Notes: a model not told the origin generated them from the sequence alone. DNA of 28,881 nt from Clostridiales bacterium UBA1758 (GCA_002315595.1 DCHG01000011.1:1-28881); one strand, 5' to 3'; shown: positions 8,210 through 16,529, counted from the stretch's first letter. Numbers and translations: made by a program.

Positions 8210-8410
8210 TTATTCGATTTCCGAAGGTTCTTTTTTGAAAAGCAGGGAAATACACCAAATTCCGGCGAGTGCGACAAGGGTGTAGATGATCCTACTGACC
8301 ACTGCGGTGGTGCCGCCGAAAAGGTATGCGACGGCGTCAAAATTAAAAATGCCGACGCTTCCCCAGTTCAACGCACCGATGATGACGAGAATGAGCGCGA
8401 TTTTATCCAT
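8210..8410 (-). CDS. DUF378 small membrane protein
   Basis: This 66-residue protein has two membrane helices (about 3-24 and 38-58) around the family signature IGALNWGSVGIFNFDAV, which identifies DUF378. The biochemical role of the family is unknown. I used ATG 8410 because AAAGGAG lies 9 bases upstream; the longer frame from 8464 has no ribosome site. It lies 83 bases after tmcAL on the same strand. No clear own promoter or terminator was found, so it may be the second gene of a tmcAL transcript. Confidence 0.85.
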   Translation of the reverse strand: MDKIALILVIIGALNWGSVGIFNFDAVAYLFGGTTAVVSRIIYTLVALAGIWCISLLFKKEPSEIE

Positions 8411-8493
8411 GATCGAAAACTCCTTTATTTGTGTCGATTGGGTTGTTTTACGAATATTATGCACCCGGATCGTCGCAAATATACGGAGGATTT

Positions 8494-9663
8494 TTATTTA
8501 TTAATGATAATGGGACTGCAAGTCAGATCGTACCCGACCGGCGTCGGCGTGGGCAGGGAGAACGCATAAAGATCGGTGGCGGCGACCTCGTTTGCAATCA
8601 GGTCTGCATAAGCAGCGGGTTTTGTCACCACGGGAACGGACGCGGTTTCGCGCATTTCGGCAAGAAGCGAAAGCCCCGTTTGATTTGCCGCAAGCACACG
8701 CAGACATTTCGGCGGCTCCGCGGCAATCTCTGCCGTGATACCGAGATAGGCGCAGCAACAAATCCTGCGAAGACGGGATGACGCGTAACGTTTGGATTTT
8801 GAAATTTCGATCACTTCATCGACCGCTTTTGCGGAACGGATCGCACGATACAGTCTGTTTTCCAAACCTTCGGAGATGTCCGGGAGTTTCGCGATCTCGT
8901 CGAGTGAAAGCGCACGGAGTTTTGCGAGCATCACCCGGTCGAGAAGTTCCGTTGACGACGGCGCAAGTTGCGCGGATTTTTCACGAAGGAAGATATTCGC
9001 AGTGCCTTCCGGCAGCAGTGCGAGGTCGTCCGATTGACGCAGACGGGAACGGATCAAACTCGCAGACGGAAGGGAAGACTCGATTTCCGAATTATGGGCC
9101 GATCCAAGACGGGAAATCGTATGAAAACTAAACGAAAAACCGAACTTTTCGACGGCTTTGATGTATTCGACGCCGAGGATGTTGTTCGGCGTGTCGAGGA
9201 CGCCTGCAAACTCCGGCGAAATTTCGGCGACCGCCGCCGCCCTTGCCGCGGCAAAGGAAAGTCCGCGATCCAAATGGGGACGAAGTTTTTCGGAAAAATC
9301 GGGGGAACAAAGCAGTTCGGCGACCGCTTGAAGCGGACTGATCCGTCCGATCTCGCTCCCGAAGGAGATCACATCGACCAAACCGGTCGCGGCAAGGCAG
9401 CAAACGCCGCCTTCGGCGAACTTTTCCGCACCCGCTACCGCACGATGGACGGGGAGTTCAATGACGAGGTCGGCACCGCCGAGAACGGCAGTTTCCGCCC
9501 GTGCGTGCTTTCGGAGAAGCGAGGGTGCGCCGCGTTGTGTGAAGTTTCCGCTCATCACGCAGATGACCGCTTTGTCGGGAAATGCGGTGCGTGCCGCGAC
9601 AATTTGAGCCGAGTGACCGCGATGAAAAGGATCATATTCACAAATAATACCGATTGCCCGCAT
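8494..9663 (-). CDS. tmcAL: tRNA(Met) cytidine acetate ligase
   Basis: TmcAL (YlbM, DUF795) makes N4-acetylcytidine at position 34 of elongator tRNA-Met from acetate and ATP, through an acetyl-adenylate. The 389 residues show the nucleotidyltransferase signature GIICEYDPFHRGH with the HRGH box at 14-17, then MSGNFTQRGAPSLLRKHARAETA and ADLVIELP, all typical of the family. The ATG is preceded by GGGAGGAAAT. It is divergent from ackA, and the two promoters appear to overlap. Acetate kinase interconverts acetate and acetyl phosphate, so the neighbours share a metabolite. Confidence 0.92.
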   Translation of the reverse strand: MRAIGIICEYDPFHRGHSAQIVAARTAFPDKAVICVMSGNFTQRGAPSLLRKHARAETAVLGGADLVIELPVHRAVAGAEKFAEGGVCCLAATGLVDVISFGSEIGRISPLQAVAELLCSPDFSEKLRPHLDRGLSFAAARAAAVAEISPEFAGVLDTPNNILGVEYIKAVEKFGFSFSFHTISRLGSAHNSEIESSLPSASLIRSRLRQSDDLALLPEGTANIFLREKSAQLAPSSTELLDRVMLAKLRALSLDEIAKLPDISEGLENRLYRAIRSAKAVDEVIEISKSKRYASSRLRRICCCAYLGITAEIAAEPPKCLRVLAANQTGLSLLAEMRETASVPVVTKPAAYADLIANEVAATDLYAFSLPTPTPVGYDLTCSPIIINK

Positions 9664-9705
9664 ATTTCCTCCCGATAATTGTGAAAAAAACTGATGAAAT
9701 GGGTA

Positions 9706-9734
9706 TTGTGCATTGGTGTGTTTTTTATTATAAT
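9706..9734 (+). promoter_or_regulatory. SigA-type promoter of ackA
   Basis: -35 TTGTGC (9706-9711), 17-base spacer, -10 TATAAT (9729-9734), 64 bases before the ackA ATG. Confidence 0.65.
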
Positions 9735-9756
9735 ATATAATTGTAAAACAATGTAA
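9727..9756 (-). promoter_or_regulatory. Possible promoter of tmcAL, overlapping the ackA -10
   Basis: Minus strand: -35 TTACAT (9756-9751), 18-base spacer, -10 TATAAT (9732-9727). The AT-rich block ATTATAATAT can be read as a -10 on both strands, so the two promoters would compete. Confidence 0.4.
9740..9752. promoter_or_regulatory. Small palindrome at the ackA transcription start
   Basis: ATTGT-3-ACAAT, flanked by a second pair ATAATT/AATTAT (9737-9742 and 9755-9760), just downstream of the ackA -10. It is a candidate operator; the regulator is unknown. Confidence 0.3.
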
Positions 9757-9798
9757 TTATATCATCATTGATGAGAATTGAAAAGGGAGTATTAAAAA

Positions 9799-10995
9799 AT
9801 GAAGATTCTTGTTATCAACGCGGGCAGTTCTTCGCTCAAATATCAGCTTTTTGACATGGACAAAAAAGAGGTTCTTGCCAAAGGTCTTTGCGAGCGTATC
9901 GGCATTGACGGCCGTTACAAATATCAGCGTACCGGCTTCGAACAGATCAAGGGCGAATATGCTATGCCGACGCACGCCGACGCCATTCGTCTGCTCACCA
10001 CTATGCTGACCGATAAGGAAAACGGCGTAGTCGCCTCTATGTCCGAAATCGACGCCGTCGGACACCGCGTCCTCCACGGCGGCGCCAAGTTCTCCGAATC
10101 CGTCTTTGTTGACGAAAAGGTCAAAGCAGCCATTGAAGAATGTATTCCCCTCGGCCCGCTTCACAACCCCGCTAACCTCATGGGTATCAACGCCTGCGAA
10201 CAGGTCATGGGCAAGGTCCCGCAGGTCGCGGTTTTTGACACCGCTTTCCATCAGACTATGCCGAAGGCTTCTTACCTCTATGCGCTTCCTTATGAATATT
10301 ACGAGAAGTATCAGGTCCGCCGTTACGGCTTCCACGGCACTTCTCACAGATATGTTTCCGCAAGAACCATTGAAAAACTCGGTGGCAAAGCCGAAGGCAC
10401 CCGAATCATCACCTGCCACCTCGGCAATGGTTCGTCCCTTGCCGCGATCAAGGACGGCAAGGTTATGGATACTTCCATGGGTTTCACACCTCTTGCGGGC
10501 TTCCCGATGGGCTCCCGTTGTGGCGACATTGACCCCGCAATCGTTCCGTTCATCATGGAACATGAGCATTTGACTCCGTCCGAAATGGACACCGTTATGA
10601 ATAAAAAGTCCGGCGTTCTCGGTGTTTCCGGCATTTCCTCCGACTTCCGTGACCTTGAAAAGGCCGCTTCCGAAGGAAATGAGAGAGCCCAACTCGCCCT
10701 CGATATGTTCGAATACGGCGTTCGCAAGTGGATCGGCTCTTTTGCCGCCGCCATGGGTGGCGTCGACGCCATTGTCTTTACCGCGGGCGTCGGTGAAAAC
10801 AACCCGCAACTCCGCGCAAGCCTGATCGATGGACTCGGCTTCCTCGGTGCCACGATTGACCACGAAAAGAACAATGTCCGCGGTGAAGAAGTCGAAGTCA
10901 CGGGCAATGGCTCCAAAGTCAGAGTGTTCGTCATCCCCACCAACGAAGAACTTGTCATTGCGCAGGATACGCAGGACATCGTTTCCAAACTCTAA
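9799..10995 (+). CDS. ackA: Acetate kinase
   Basis: AckA interconverts acetyl phosphate + ADP and acetate + ATP, the energy-yielding last step of acetate fermentation. The 398 residues match the family length. Seen are the N-terminal phosphate/Mg motif VINAGSSSLKY (Asn7), substrate-binding Arg90 in GHRVLHGG, the FHGTSHRYV motif near 175-185, GNGSSLAAI and the C-terminal GVGENNPQLR. GGGAG lies 8 bases upstream of the ATG. No pta (phosphotransacetylase) is adjacent, unlike the common pta-ackA pair. Codon use is strongly biased, as in the hydrogenase genes, which suggests high expression. Confidence 0.97.
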   Translation: MKILVINAGSSSLKYQLFDMDKKEVLAKGLCERIGIDGRYKYQRTGFEQIKGEYAMPTHADAIRLLTTMLTDKENGVVASMSEIDAVGHRVLHGGAKFSESVFVDEKVKAAIEECIPLGPLHNPANLMGINACEQVMGKVPQVAVFDTAFHQTMPKASYLYALPYEYYEKYQVRRYGFHGTSHRYVSARTIEKLGGKAEGTRIITCHLGNGSSLAAIKDGKVMDTSMGFTPLAGFPMGSRCGDIDPAIVPFIMEHEHLTPSEMDTVMNKKSGVLGVSGISSDFRDLEKAASEGNERAQLALDMFEYGVRKWIGSFAAAMGGVDAIVFTAGVGENNPQLRASLIDGLGFLGATIDHEKNNVRGEEVEVTGNGSKVRVFVIPTNEELVIAQDTQDIVSKL

Positions 10996-11026
10996 TACAT
11001 CACCTGCTGATAGATTTACTGATCCG

Positions 11027-11060
11027 GGCGGGGGCATCACCCGATGTCCCCGCCGTGTTT
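11027..11060 (+). terminator. Terminator after ackA
   Basis: A 12-base stem GGCGGGGGCATC / GATGTCCCCGCC with a 4-base loop is followed by GTGTTTAT. The U-run is short, so some readthrough into the next genes is likely. Confidence 0.7.
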
Positions 11061-11071
11061 ATATGATACAG

Positions 11072-12214
11072 ATGAAAAAAATACTTTCGTTTTTTGTCGC
11101 ACTAGTACTTGTTTTTTCGGCATTTCCCGCCTTTGCCGTGGAAACCGAAACCAATGAGCTGTTGGCGCGTGAAATTATTGAAATTTGTATGGACGGCGGC
11201 GATCCGCGTGATGTTAAAGGGCGGGATCTGCCCGCGATCCTGATCGAACGCGGCGGCGTGTTGTCCGAATACGGCGACAGTTGGGCACAGGCGATTTCCA
11301 CTGCGTCACTGTCCGTTTCCGCACCGGCAAACTGTCGGACGGAGGACGCGGCGTACCGACTGATCCTCGCTCTCAATTGTGACGGAATGATCGAAGCCTG
11401 CCAAGATCATTCCGCGTTTGCCGTCACCGCATTGTCTGCGATGGCGATCGCCGTAGAGGGCAGTTACCGTGTCACCGCCGAAGAAATGCTTGACGCATTG
11501 GAAAAGGAAACGCCCGCGGATGTCTGCGAACTGGCGTTGCTTCTCTGTGCCGAACGTCAACTCGGACGCAGTGTCACGACCGCGCGGGAAACGGAACTCA
11601 CCGCGAAACTGAATTCGTCGAACGACGAATGGGCGAGCCTTTTTGCAAAGATGTATTTTGACCGCGTCGGGTTTGAAACAATGCGCGAAAACCTCGGTGT
11701 ACTTCGCTCAAATTTCGTCGACGGTCATTTGATCGGCACAGATGCGAAAAACGCCGCGGAGTATTTGGCTTCCGCGGGAATTATCTGCGGTAGAACGGAC
11801 GGCAGATTTGATCCGCTTGCTACTCTTACCCGTGCGGAACTTGCAAAACTCCTCGTCGTTGCATATGAGACCGAAAACGGGGCGGAAACGGTCGAGATCC
11901 CCGAAAATTCGCCCTATTCGGATGTGAAAACCGGCGCGTGGTACTATCCGTACCTGATCAAAGCCGCCGAATATGGTTTGATGCTCGGCAGGGGCGAAGC
12001 CTTTGCCCCGAACGATCAGGTCACGCGAATTGAATGTGCGATCACTCTGCGCCGTTTGCTTGTCATCGAGGAAACGGAAGCCGAAAATTATTCGCAATAC
12101 TGCGCCGAAACGATGACGATCCTTGAAAAACTCGGCATTATGAATGTCGGCACACAGAATGATGAAATGACGCGTGAAGGGCTTTGCGTGGCTCTTTATG
12201 CCGCAATCAAGTGA
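11072..12214 (+). CDS. Secreted protein with two S-layer homology (SLH) domains
   Basis: This protein of about 380 residues has a signal peptide (MKK, hydrophobic core, AFA cleavage motif near residue 22). Residues 23-215 form an uncharacterised, mainly helical region. Two SLH domains follow at about 225-267 (ASAGIICGRTDGRFDPLATLTRAELA in sense, positions 233-258) and 283-330 (PYSDVKTGAWYYPYL, then GLMLGRGEAFAPNDQVTRIE). SLH domains anchor proteins to pyruvylated secondary cell-wall polymer. An in-frame ATG three codons upstream (11063) is also possible. Neither start has a recognisable Shine-Dalgarno site, and the gene starts right behind the ackA terminator. The next gene starts 8 bases after its stop, so it likely heads an operon. 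Confidence 0.85.
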   Translation: MKKILSFFVALVLVFSAFPAFAVETETNELLAREIIEICMDGGDPRDVKGRDLPAILIERGGVLSEYGDSWAQAISTASLSVSAPANCRTEDAAYRLILALNCDGMIEACQDHSAFAVTALSAMAIAVEGSYRVTAEEMLDALEKETPADVCELALLLCAERQLGRSVTTARETELTAKLNSSNDEWASLFAKMYFDRVGFETMRENLGVLRSNFVDGHLIGTDAKNAAEYLASAGIICGRTDGRFDPLATLTRAELAKLLVVAYETENGAETVEIPENSPYSDVKTGAWYYPYLIKAAEYGLMLGRGEAFAPNDQVTRIECAITLRRLLVIEETEAENYSQYCAETMTILEKLGIMNVGTQNDEMTREGLCVALYAAIK

Positions 12215-12222
12215 GGTATAAG

Positions 12223-12675
12223 ATGGAAGCAACGGGAAAAGTTCTGGCGACATCCCAGGGGAAAAACAAAAAACTCGTCTTTGCGGTCATCGCGGGATTT
12301 GTGTTGGTCGTCGTGGGACTGCTCGCACGAAAATTCATCGTGTCGTATAATAATCTTGCGGCAAATCTCGCCTGCCTTGTCTGCGTGGTTGCGTCGATTT
12401 TGATCATTGCCGTTTCGTCGAATAATATCGGCTCGTACATCACGGTGTATGAAAACCGTATTGAGGGCGTGACCAAGGGGACGGCACGCGCCGCAGGCTG
12501 GCATTTCACCATCGGTTTTCACGATATTCAGTCGATCGGGATCGATGGAAACGAACTTACCATCATAACCGAGGACGGCAAACTGACCTGTATGCTCCTT
12601 GGCGGCGGTGATGAGATCCGTCGTGCGATCGAATCGAAACTTCCCGAAAGGAAATCGGAAGAAAATGAGGAATAG
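12223..12675 (+). CDS. Hypothetical two-helix membrane protein with PH-like tail
   Basis: This 150-residue protein starts at ATG 12223 (GAGG 8 bases upstream, spaced 8 bases from the SLH gene). It has a short cytosolic N-terminus, two membrane helices (about 17-37 and 44-66) and a soluble C-terminal domain. That domain has the feel of bacterial PH-like folds (YITVYENRIEGVTKG, then HDIQSIGIDGNELTIITEDG). No specific family is recognised. Its 3' end overlaps the MFS gene by 11 bases, so they are translated together. Confidence 0.75.
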   Translation: MEATGKVLATSQGKNKKLVFAVIAGFVLVVVGLLARKFIVSYNNLAANLACLVCVVASILIIAVSSNNIGSYITVYENRIEGVTKGTARAAGWHFTIGFHDIQSIGIDGNELTIITEDGKLTCMLLGGGDEIRRAIESKLPERKSEENEE

Positions 12676-13903
12676 TTTACGCAGACTATGGGACGGACTC
12701 GGCGCAAACGGACTCCCGAAATCGTATCTCTGCTTTGTTCCGATGCATGTTTTGTTTACGGTCTACTGTCAGATGCACACGATCTTTTTCAATACCATGA
12801 TCCAACGCGCAACGGGCGGTACTGATCGCGTGATGATTTTCAATATCGTCATGTATATCGTTCAGCCGATCGCCATGATCTTTGCGGTGCTTTATGTAAA
12901 AAAACGGTCGCCGGTCGGATCTCAGCGTTTCGGCATGAGCATCAACAGCATCGCGTATCTTTTCATTGCGATTATGGGTGAACGGGTGTCGAATTACATC
13001 ATTCCGATCGCCGCTGCACTCAGTGCTGCATCGGGCTTTTATTTCACAACATACATTATGCAACTCAGCGCATATACGACCGATGACTGCCGTGACAATG
13101 CACTTTCGTTTGCCTCGATCTTCACCGGCATTGCAAGCCTTGTCACGCCGCTGTTTTCGGGGTTTCTCGTGTCGTATTTCGACGGATTTCTCGGTTACAG
13201 AATTCTCTTTCTGGTCGCATTTCTGCTCGGCGTGACCTCGGTGTACTGCTCCACCCGCGTCGGTCCCGTGTATATCCCGGAAGATAAGAAAAAACCCGCG
13301 TTCATGCACACGCTGAAATGCTTTTTCACCAAAAAGAGGATGCGTTGTGTTCTTGGATGCAGTGTCATCAGCGGCGTCTATTACGGCTTGCTTTCGTTCA
13401 TCGTCAACGCTTTGATCTATCAACTCGTATCCTCCGAGGCACTGGTCGGTTTTAATTCATTTCTCGGTGGTGCGGCAACGATTTTGAGCGCATGGCTTTA
13501 CGGAAAAACCATCGGTGCAAACGATCGGGCAAAGGCGGAGGTTTTTGCGACGACGCTGATCATTGTCGCAATCGTGCTTTTGTATTTCAAAATGGGCGTT
13601 GTGACGCTGATTGTTTTCAACGTGACATATAGCTTAATGGTATCGTTTTTGTCCAACCCGGTCGTTTCCGAATATGTGACCGCTGTCGAAAAGACCGAGG
13701 AACTTTCGGGCTTTATGGCGGAAACCCATACGGTGCGTGAATTTTTCCTCTCTACGGGACGAATTTCCGGGCTGGTGCTTGCAATGGTGCTGCCGAATGT
13801 CCTTGCAAGCGGTAAAGCATATGTTCTTGCACTGTTCATTGTCATTGCCGTGCAGTATCTTACGGCGTGGCTGCTGCATATTTCAAGTAAGACAACCGAT
13901 TGA
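12665..13903 (+). CDS. MFS-type transporter
   Basis: This integral membrane protein has 412 residues and about 12 predicted membrane helices, with a basic central loop (about 215-230, IPEDKKKPAFMHTLKCFFTKKR is positions in sense) between two halves, as in the major facilitator superfamily. The substrate cannot be inferred. I took ATG 12665, which has GGAAG just upstream and overlaps the previous gene's end in another frame; the longer frame from 12599 runs inside that gene. The neighbours do not point to a known transport pathway. Confidence 0.8.
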   Translation: MRNSLRRLWDGLGANGLPKSYLCFVPMHVLFTVYCQMHTIFFNTMIQRATGGTDRVMIFNIVMYIVQPIAMIFAVLYVKKRSPVGSQRFGMSINSIAYLFIAIMGERVSNYIIPIAAALSAASGFYFTTYIMQLSAYTTDDCRDNALSFASIFTGIASLVTPLFSGFLVSYFDGFLGYRILFLVAFLLGVTSVYCSTRVGPVYIPEDKKKPAFMHTLKCFFTKKRMRCVLGCSVISGVYYGLLSFIVNALIYQLVSSEALVGFNSFLGGAATILSAWLYGKTIGANDRAKAEVFATTLIIVAIVLLYFKMGVVTLIVFNVTYSLMVSFLSNPVVSEYVTAVEKTEELSGFMAETHTVREFFLSTGRISGLVLAMVLPNVLASGKAYVLALFIVIAVQYLTAWLLHISSKTTD

Positions 13904-13919
13904 GAAAGGAAAGGTAAAA

Positions 13920-14426
13920 ATGGAGGGTTTTCGCAAAATCAGCCCCAAAGAGATCGCGGATAATGTGTTTAAAATGATCGGCGACGACTGGTTTCTGACC
14001 TGCGCCGGAACGATGGACGACTTCAATATGATGACCTGCTCATGGGGCGGACTCGGTCATATTTGGGAAATGGATGTTGCCACCGTGGTCATCCGTCCGC
14101 AAAGGCATACCTACGGCTATACCGAAAAGGGCGATTATTACACCGTATGCGTTTTCGGCGAAGAATACCGCAAAGCACTCGCATTTTGCGGCGGTAAGAG
14201 TGGGCGCGATTACGACAAGGCGAAAGAGACCGGTCTGACTCCAATCCAATGCGGCGAAACGATCGCATTCAAGGAAGCGAGATTGGTGCTTCTCTGTCGA
14301 AAGGTCTATACCGATATGCTCAAAAAGGAGTGCTTTGTCGATCAAGGTATTGCCGCCGAACACTACCCGGCGGAGGATTTCCATCGTGCATATGTGGGCG
14401 AGATCGTCGGGGTTTATACCAAATAA
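13920..14426 (+). CDS. Flavin reductase-like (FMN-binding split barrel) protein
   Basis: This 168-residue protein resembles the flavin reductase domain family, which binds FMN and often passes electrons from NAD(P)H. The characteristic N-terminal part is DDWFLTCAGTMDDFNMMTCSWG, followed by VIRPQRHTYGYTEKGDYYTVCVF, where the Arg-Pro-x-Arg-x-Thr segment is typical of FMN contacts. It lacks extra redox domains. The start at 13920 follows AAAGGAAAGG, 16 bases after the MFS gene. The electron donor and target are unknown. Confidence 0.85.
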   Translation: MEGFRKISPKEIADNVFKMIGDDWFLTCAGTMDDFNMMTCSWGGLGHIWEMDVATVVIRPQRHTYGYTEKGDYYTVCVFGEEYRKALAFCGGKSGRDYDKAKETGLTPIQCGETIAFKEARLVLLCRKVYTDMLKKECFVDQGIAAEHYPAEDFHRAYVGEIVGVYTK

Positions 14427-14441
14427 AGTGAGGAATTTTCA

Positions 14442-15179
14442 ATGAAATGTATCATTTTGGCAGCCGGACGCGGAAAAAGACTGGACGGAACGGGCGGTGA
14501 ACTGCCGAAGGCTCTGCGTGAGTTGGATGGGAAGCCGCTGATCGGTCATGTCCTCGGCGAACTTGATTTTATCGCGGATGAGGATATTACCGTCGTCATC
14601 GGGTATAAGGGAGAACTTTTGAAGGCGGCATTGTCGCCAAAGTTGAATTTCGCGGTACAGACGGAACAACTCGGTACCGGCCACGCCTGCGCCTGCGCCG
14701 AAGAAATCATCGGCGATTATGACGGCCCGGTGCTTGTGGCGGCGGGGGATATGCCCCTTGTCAGAAAAAGCACATACAAGGCGCTGTGCGAGTATCATGA
14801 AAAAAGCGGAGCCGCCTGCACGATTATGACCGAGGTATCCGCCGAGCGTCCGAGTCTCGGCAGAATCATCCGTGAAAACGGCAAGGTCATGGGCATTGTC
14901 GAGGCAAAGGACGCCACGCCCGAACAACTCAAAATCACGGAACTGAATGCGGCGATCTATGTGTTCGATGCGAAACTTCTGTTCAAGGCACTGAAAAAGG
15001 TCGACCGTCATAATGCACAGGGCGAGTTTTATTTGACCGATGTGCCGCGGATCCTTTTATCCGAAGGACACCGCGTCGAGGGCTGGGTGATCGACGATCC
15101 CGATGAGGGTGAGGGCGTGAATACGCCGGATGACCTCAGACGTTGCGGCGAGATCCTGAAAAGACTGAAAAACAAGTAA
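14442..15179 (+). CDS. Sugar-nucleotide nucleotidyltransferase (GlmU N-terminal-like)
   Basis: This 245-residue protein has the fold of the GlmU uridyltransferase half. Seen are the nucleotide loop LAAGRGKRL (6-14) with LPKAL, QLGTGHAC for base binding, AGDMPLV for metal binding, LNAAIYVFDAKLL and GEFYLTDVP. It ends with VNTPDDL where GlmU has its N-acetylglucosamine site. The left-handed beta-helix acetyltransferase half of bifunctional GlmU is absent, so it is a stand-alone pyrophosphorylase, probably UDP-GlcNAc or a related sugar. GAGGAAT lies 8 bases before the ATG. It is the last gene of the five-gene cluster and is followed by a terminator. Confidence 0.85.
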   Translation: MKCIILAAGRGKRLDGTGGELPKALRELDGKPLIGHVLGELDFIADEDITVVIGYKGELLKAALSPKLNFAVQTEQLGTGHACACAEEIIGDYDGPVLVAAGDMPLVRKSTYKALCEYHEKSGAACTIMTEVSAERPSLGRIIRENGKVMGIVEAKDATPEQLKITELNAAIYVFDAKLLFKALKKVDRHNAQGEFYLTDVPRILLSEGHRVEGWVIDDPDEGEGVNTPDDLRRCGEILKRLKNK

Positions 15180-15183
15180 AAAC

Positions 15184-15213
15184 AAAACGCTCCCTCGATG
15201 AGGGGGCGTTTTT
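15184..15213 (+). terminator. Terminator of the SLH-MFS-nucleotidyltransferase cluster
   Basis: Stem AAAACGCTCCCTC / GAGGGGGCGTTTT with one G-T pair and a GAT loop, running into a T stretch. Confidence 0.85.
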
Positions 15214-15230
15214 GCGATAAGAACGGGGGA

Positions 15231-15269
15231 CGGATTGCCGCGTCGGGCAAAGCATTCCTCGCAATAACG
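15231..15269. repeat. Possible remnant of a dispersed GGATTGCCGCG...CTCGCAAT repeat
   Basis: The stretch begins CGGATTGCCGCG and ends TCCTCGCAATAACG, with ATTGC/GCAAT as inverted ends. From memory, similar wording recurs between genes in many anaerobe genomes as small dispersed palindromes. Only one copy is visible here. Confidence 0.35.
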
Positions 15270-15276
15270 AAAAGTA

Positions 15277-15307
15277 AAAGTGCTTCATCTTTATGATGAA
15301 GCACTTT
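15277..15307. terminator. Terminator of rodA (minus strand)
   Basis: A perfect 13-base stem AAAGTGCTTCATC / GATGAAGCACTTT with a 5-base loop, followed by TTACTTTTC on minus and GCGTTTT on plus. It lies 6 bases past the rodA stop. Confidence 0.8.
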
Positions 15308-15312
15308 GCGTT

Positions 15313-16452
15313 TTAATCCCAAGGTCGCAGGCGTTGGGGGTGAGCCTTGACGCCGGAAACAAGACCGATTGCGGCAAACATAGACAAAATCGAGGTTCCG
15401 CCGTAACTGAAAAACGGGAGTGTCAGACCGATGACGGGGGTGAGTGCGACACACATTCCGATATTGATCGCAATCTGGAAAAACAACATTGACGCGACAC
15501 CGAAACAAATGAGTGTGCCGTGTTTATTTGCCGCACGTACGGCATTGACGATGCAAGCGATAATGATTGTCGTGAGCAGTAAAATGATCAGCGTGCATCC
15601 CGCCAAACCGAGTTCCTCACCTGCGACGGAGAAAATAAAGTCGGTGTGCTTTGCGGGAAGAATACTGTTCTGCGTCTGCGTTCCGTTGCCGAGTCCGAGC
15701 CCCCACATTCCGCCTGAGCCGAGTGCGATCTTGCTTTGGATCGCGTGATAGCCGTATTTCAGCGGATCAAGTTCCGGATTGAAAGCGACGATGATGCGTT
15801 GCTTTTGATAATTGGAAAGCACGAATTTCCATGCGATCGGGAGCGCAACGCCCACGCAGCCGCCAAAGAGTGCAAACCACCAAACCGAAACACCGGCGGC
15901 AAACATTACGCCGAGGAAGATGAACAGATACATAATCGCCATGCCGAGATCTTTGGAAAACAGATAGACCGCAAGAAACATTATAATGGTATGCACGCCC
16001 AACTGGAGAATCGAGAAAAAAGAATTGATCCGTTCACGAAGCCGGTATGCGTGCGAGGACAGCGAGATCACAAAGAGGATTTTTCCGATTTCGGCGGGCT
16101 GGATGCCGACGGGGAGTCCGATGGAATCAAAACGGATCCACGAACGGTTGCCCGTCGTTTCTTCACCGACGCCGAAGACGAGAAGTGACGCGATCAGCAA
16201 AAGATTGATGATGAGAATGACGGGCCAAAATTTGCAAAACGGTTCAAAGTCGATCGCCGAAATGATGAAATAGATAACAATACCGATGACAATGGCGGCG
16301 GACTGAACGACGACATACGAATCGGAATGATACGAAAGCGTCGCAGATCGGATCAGGACAAGTCCGTAGCAGGAAGCCGCAAGTGCGACGACAAGCAAAA
16401 ACAGATCCGTCCTTCGGATAAAGCCGAAAAATTCTTTCAAAAAGCGTTTCAA
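15313..16452 (-). CDS. rodA: RodA/FtsW-family SEDS peptidoglycan polymerase
   Basis: SEDS proteins polymerise lipid II into glycan strands together with a class B penicillin-binding protein; RodA works in cell elongation. The 379 residues form a roughly 10-helix membrane protein with GNRSWI (101-106), QPAE (118-121), the catalytic-Asp region SKDLG (Asp168), the SGGMWGLGLGNGTQ loop and a C-terminal PFFSYGGTSIL motif. The start is TTG at 16452, with GGAGG 9 bases upstream; no ATG gives the right N-terminus. It could instead be the FtsW or SpoVE paralogue; the RodA call rests on overall length and motif wording. It stands alone with its own promoter and terminator. Confidence 0.85.
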   Translation of the reverse strand: MKRFLKEFFGFIRRTDLFLLVVALAASCYGLVLIRSATLSYHSDSYVVVQSAAIVIGIVIYFIISAIDFEPFCKFWPVILIINLLLIASLLVFGVGEETTGNRSWIRFDSIGLPVGIQPAEIGKILFVISLSSHAYRLRERINSFFSILQLGVHTIIMFLAVYLFSKDLGMAIMYLFIFLGVMFAAGVSVWWFALFGGCVGVALPIAWKFVLSNYQKQRIIVAFNPELDPLKYGYHAIQSKIALGSGGMWGLGLGNGTQTQNSILPAKHTDFIFSVAGEELGLAGCTLIILLLTTIIIACIVNAVRAANKHGTLICFGVASMLFFQIAINIGMCVALTPVIGLTLPFFSYGGTSILSMFAAIGLVSGVKAHPQRLRPWD

Positions 16453-16500
16453 AAAGTCCGCCCTCCTTTCGTATGTGTGAATTCTTTTTTTGCAAGCAAT

Positions 16501-16529
16501 ATTTTATCATTTTTTATCTAATAGGTAAA
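16501..16529 (-). promoter_or_regulatory. Promoter of rodA
   Basis: Minus strand: -35 TTTACC (16529-16524), 17-base spacer, -10 TAAAAT (16506-16501), about 48 bases before the TTG start. Confidence 0.6.

Noticed and set aside
9757..11040. 427-codon open frame antisense to ackA
   Set aside because: Same cause: strong codon bias of ackA. The sense frame has every acetate kinase motif.
10829..11071. Upstream extension of the SLH protein into ackA
   Set aside because: The extra residues are an out-of-frame reading of ackA, and the signal peptide begins at 11063/11072.
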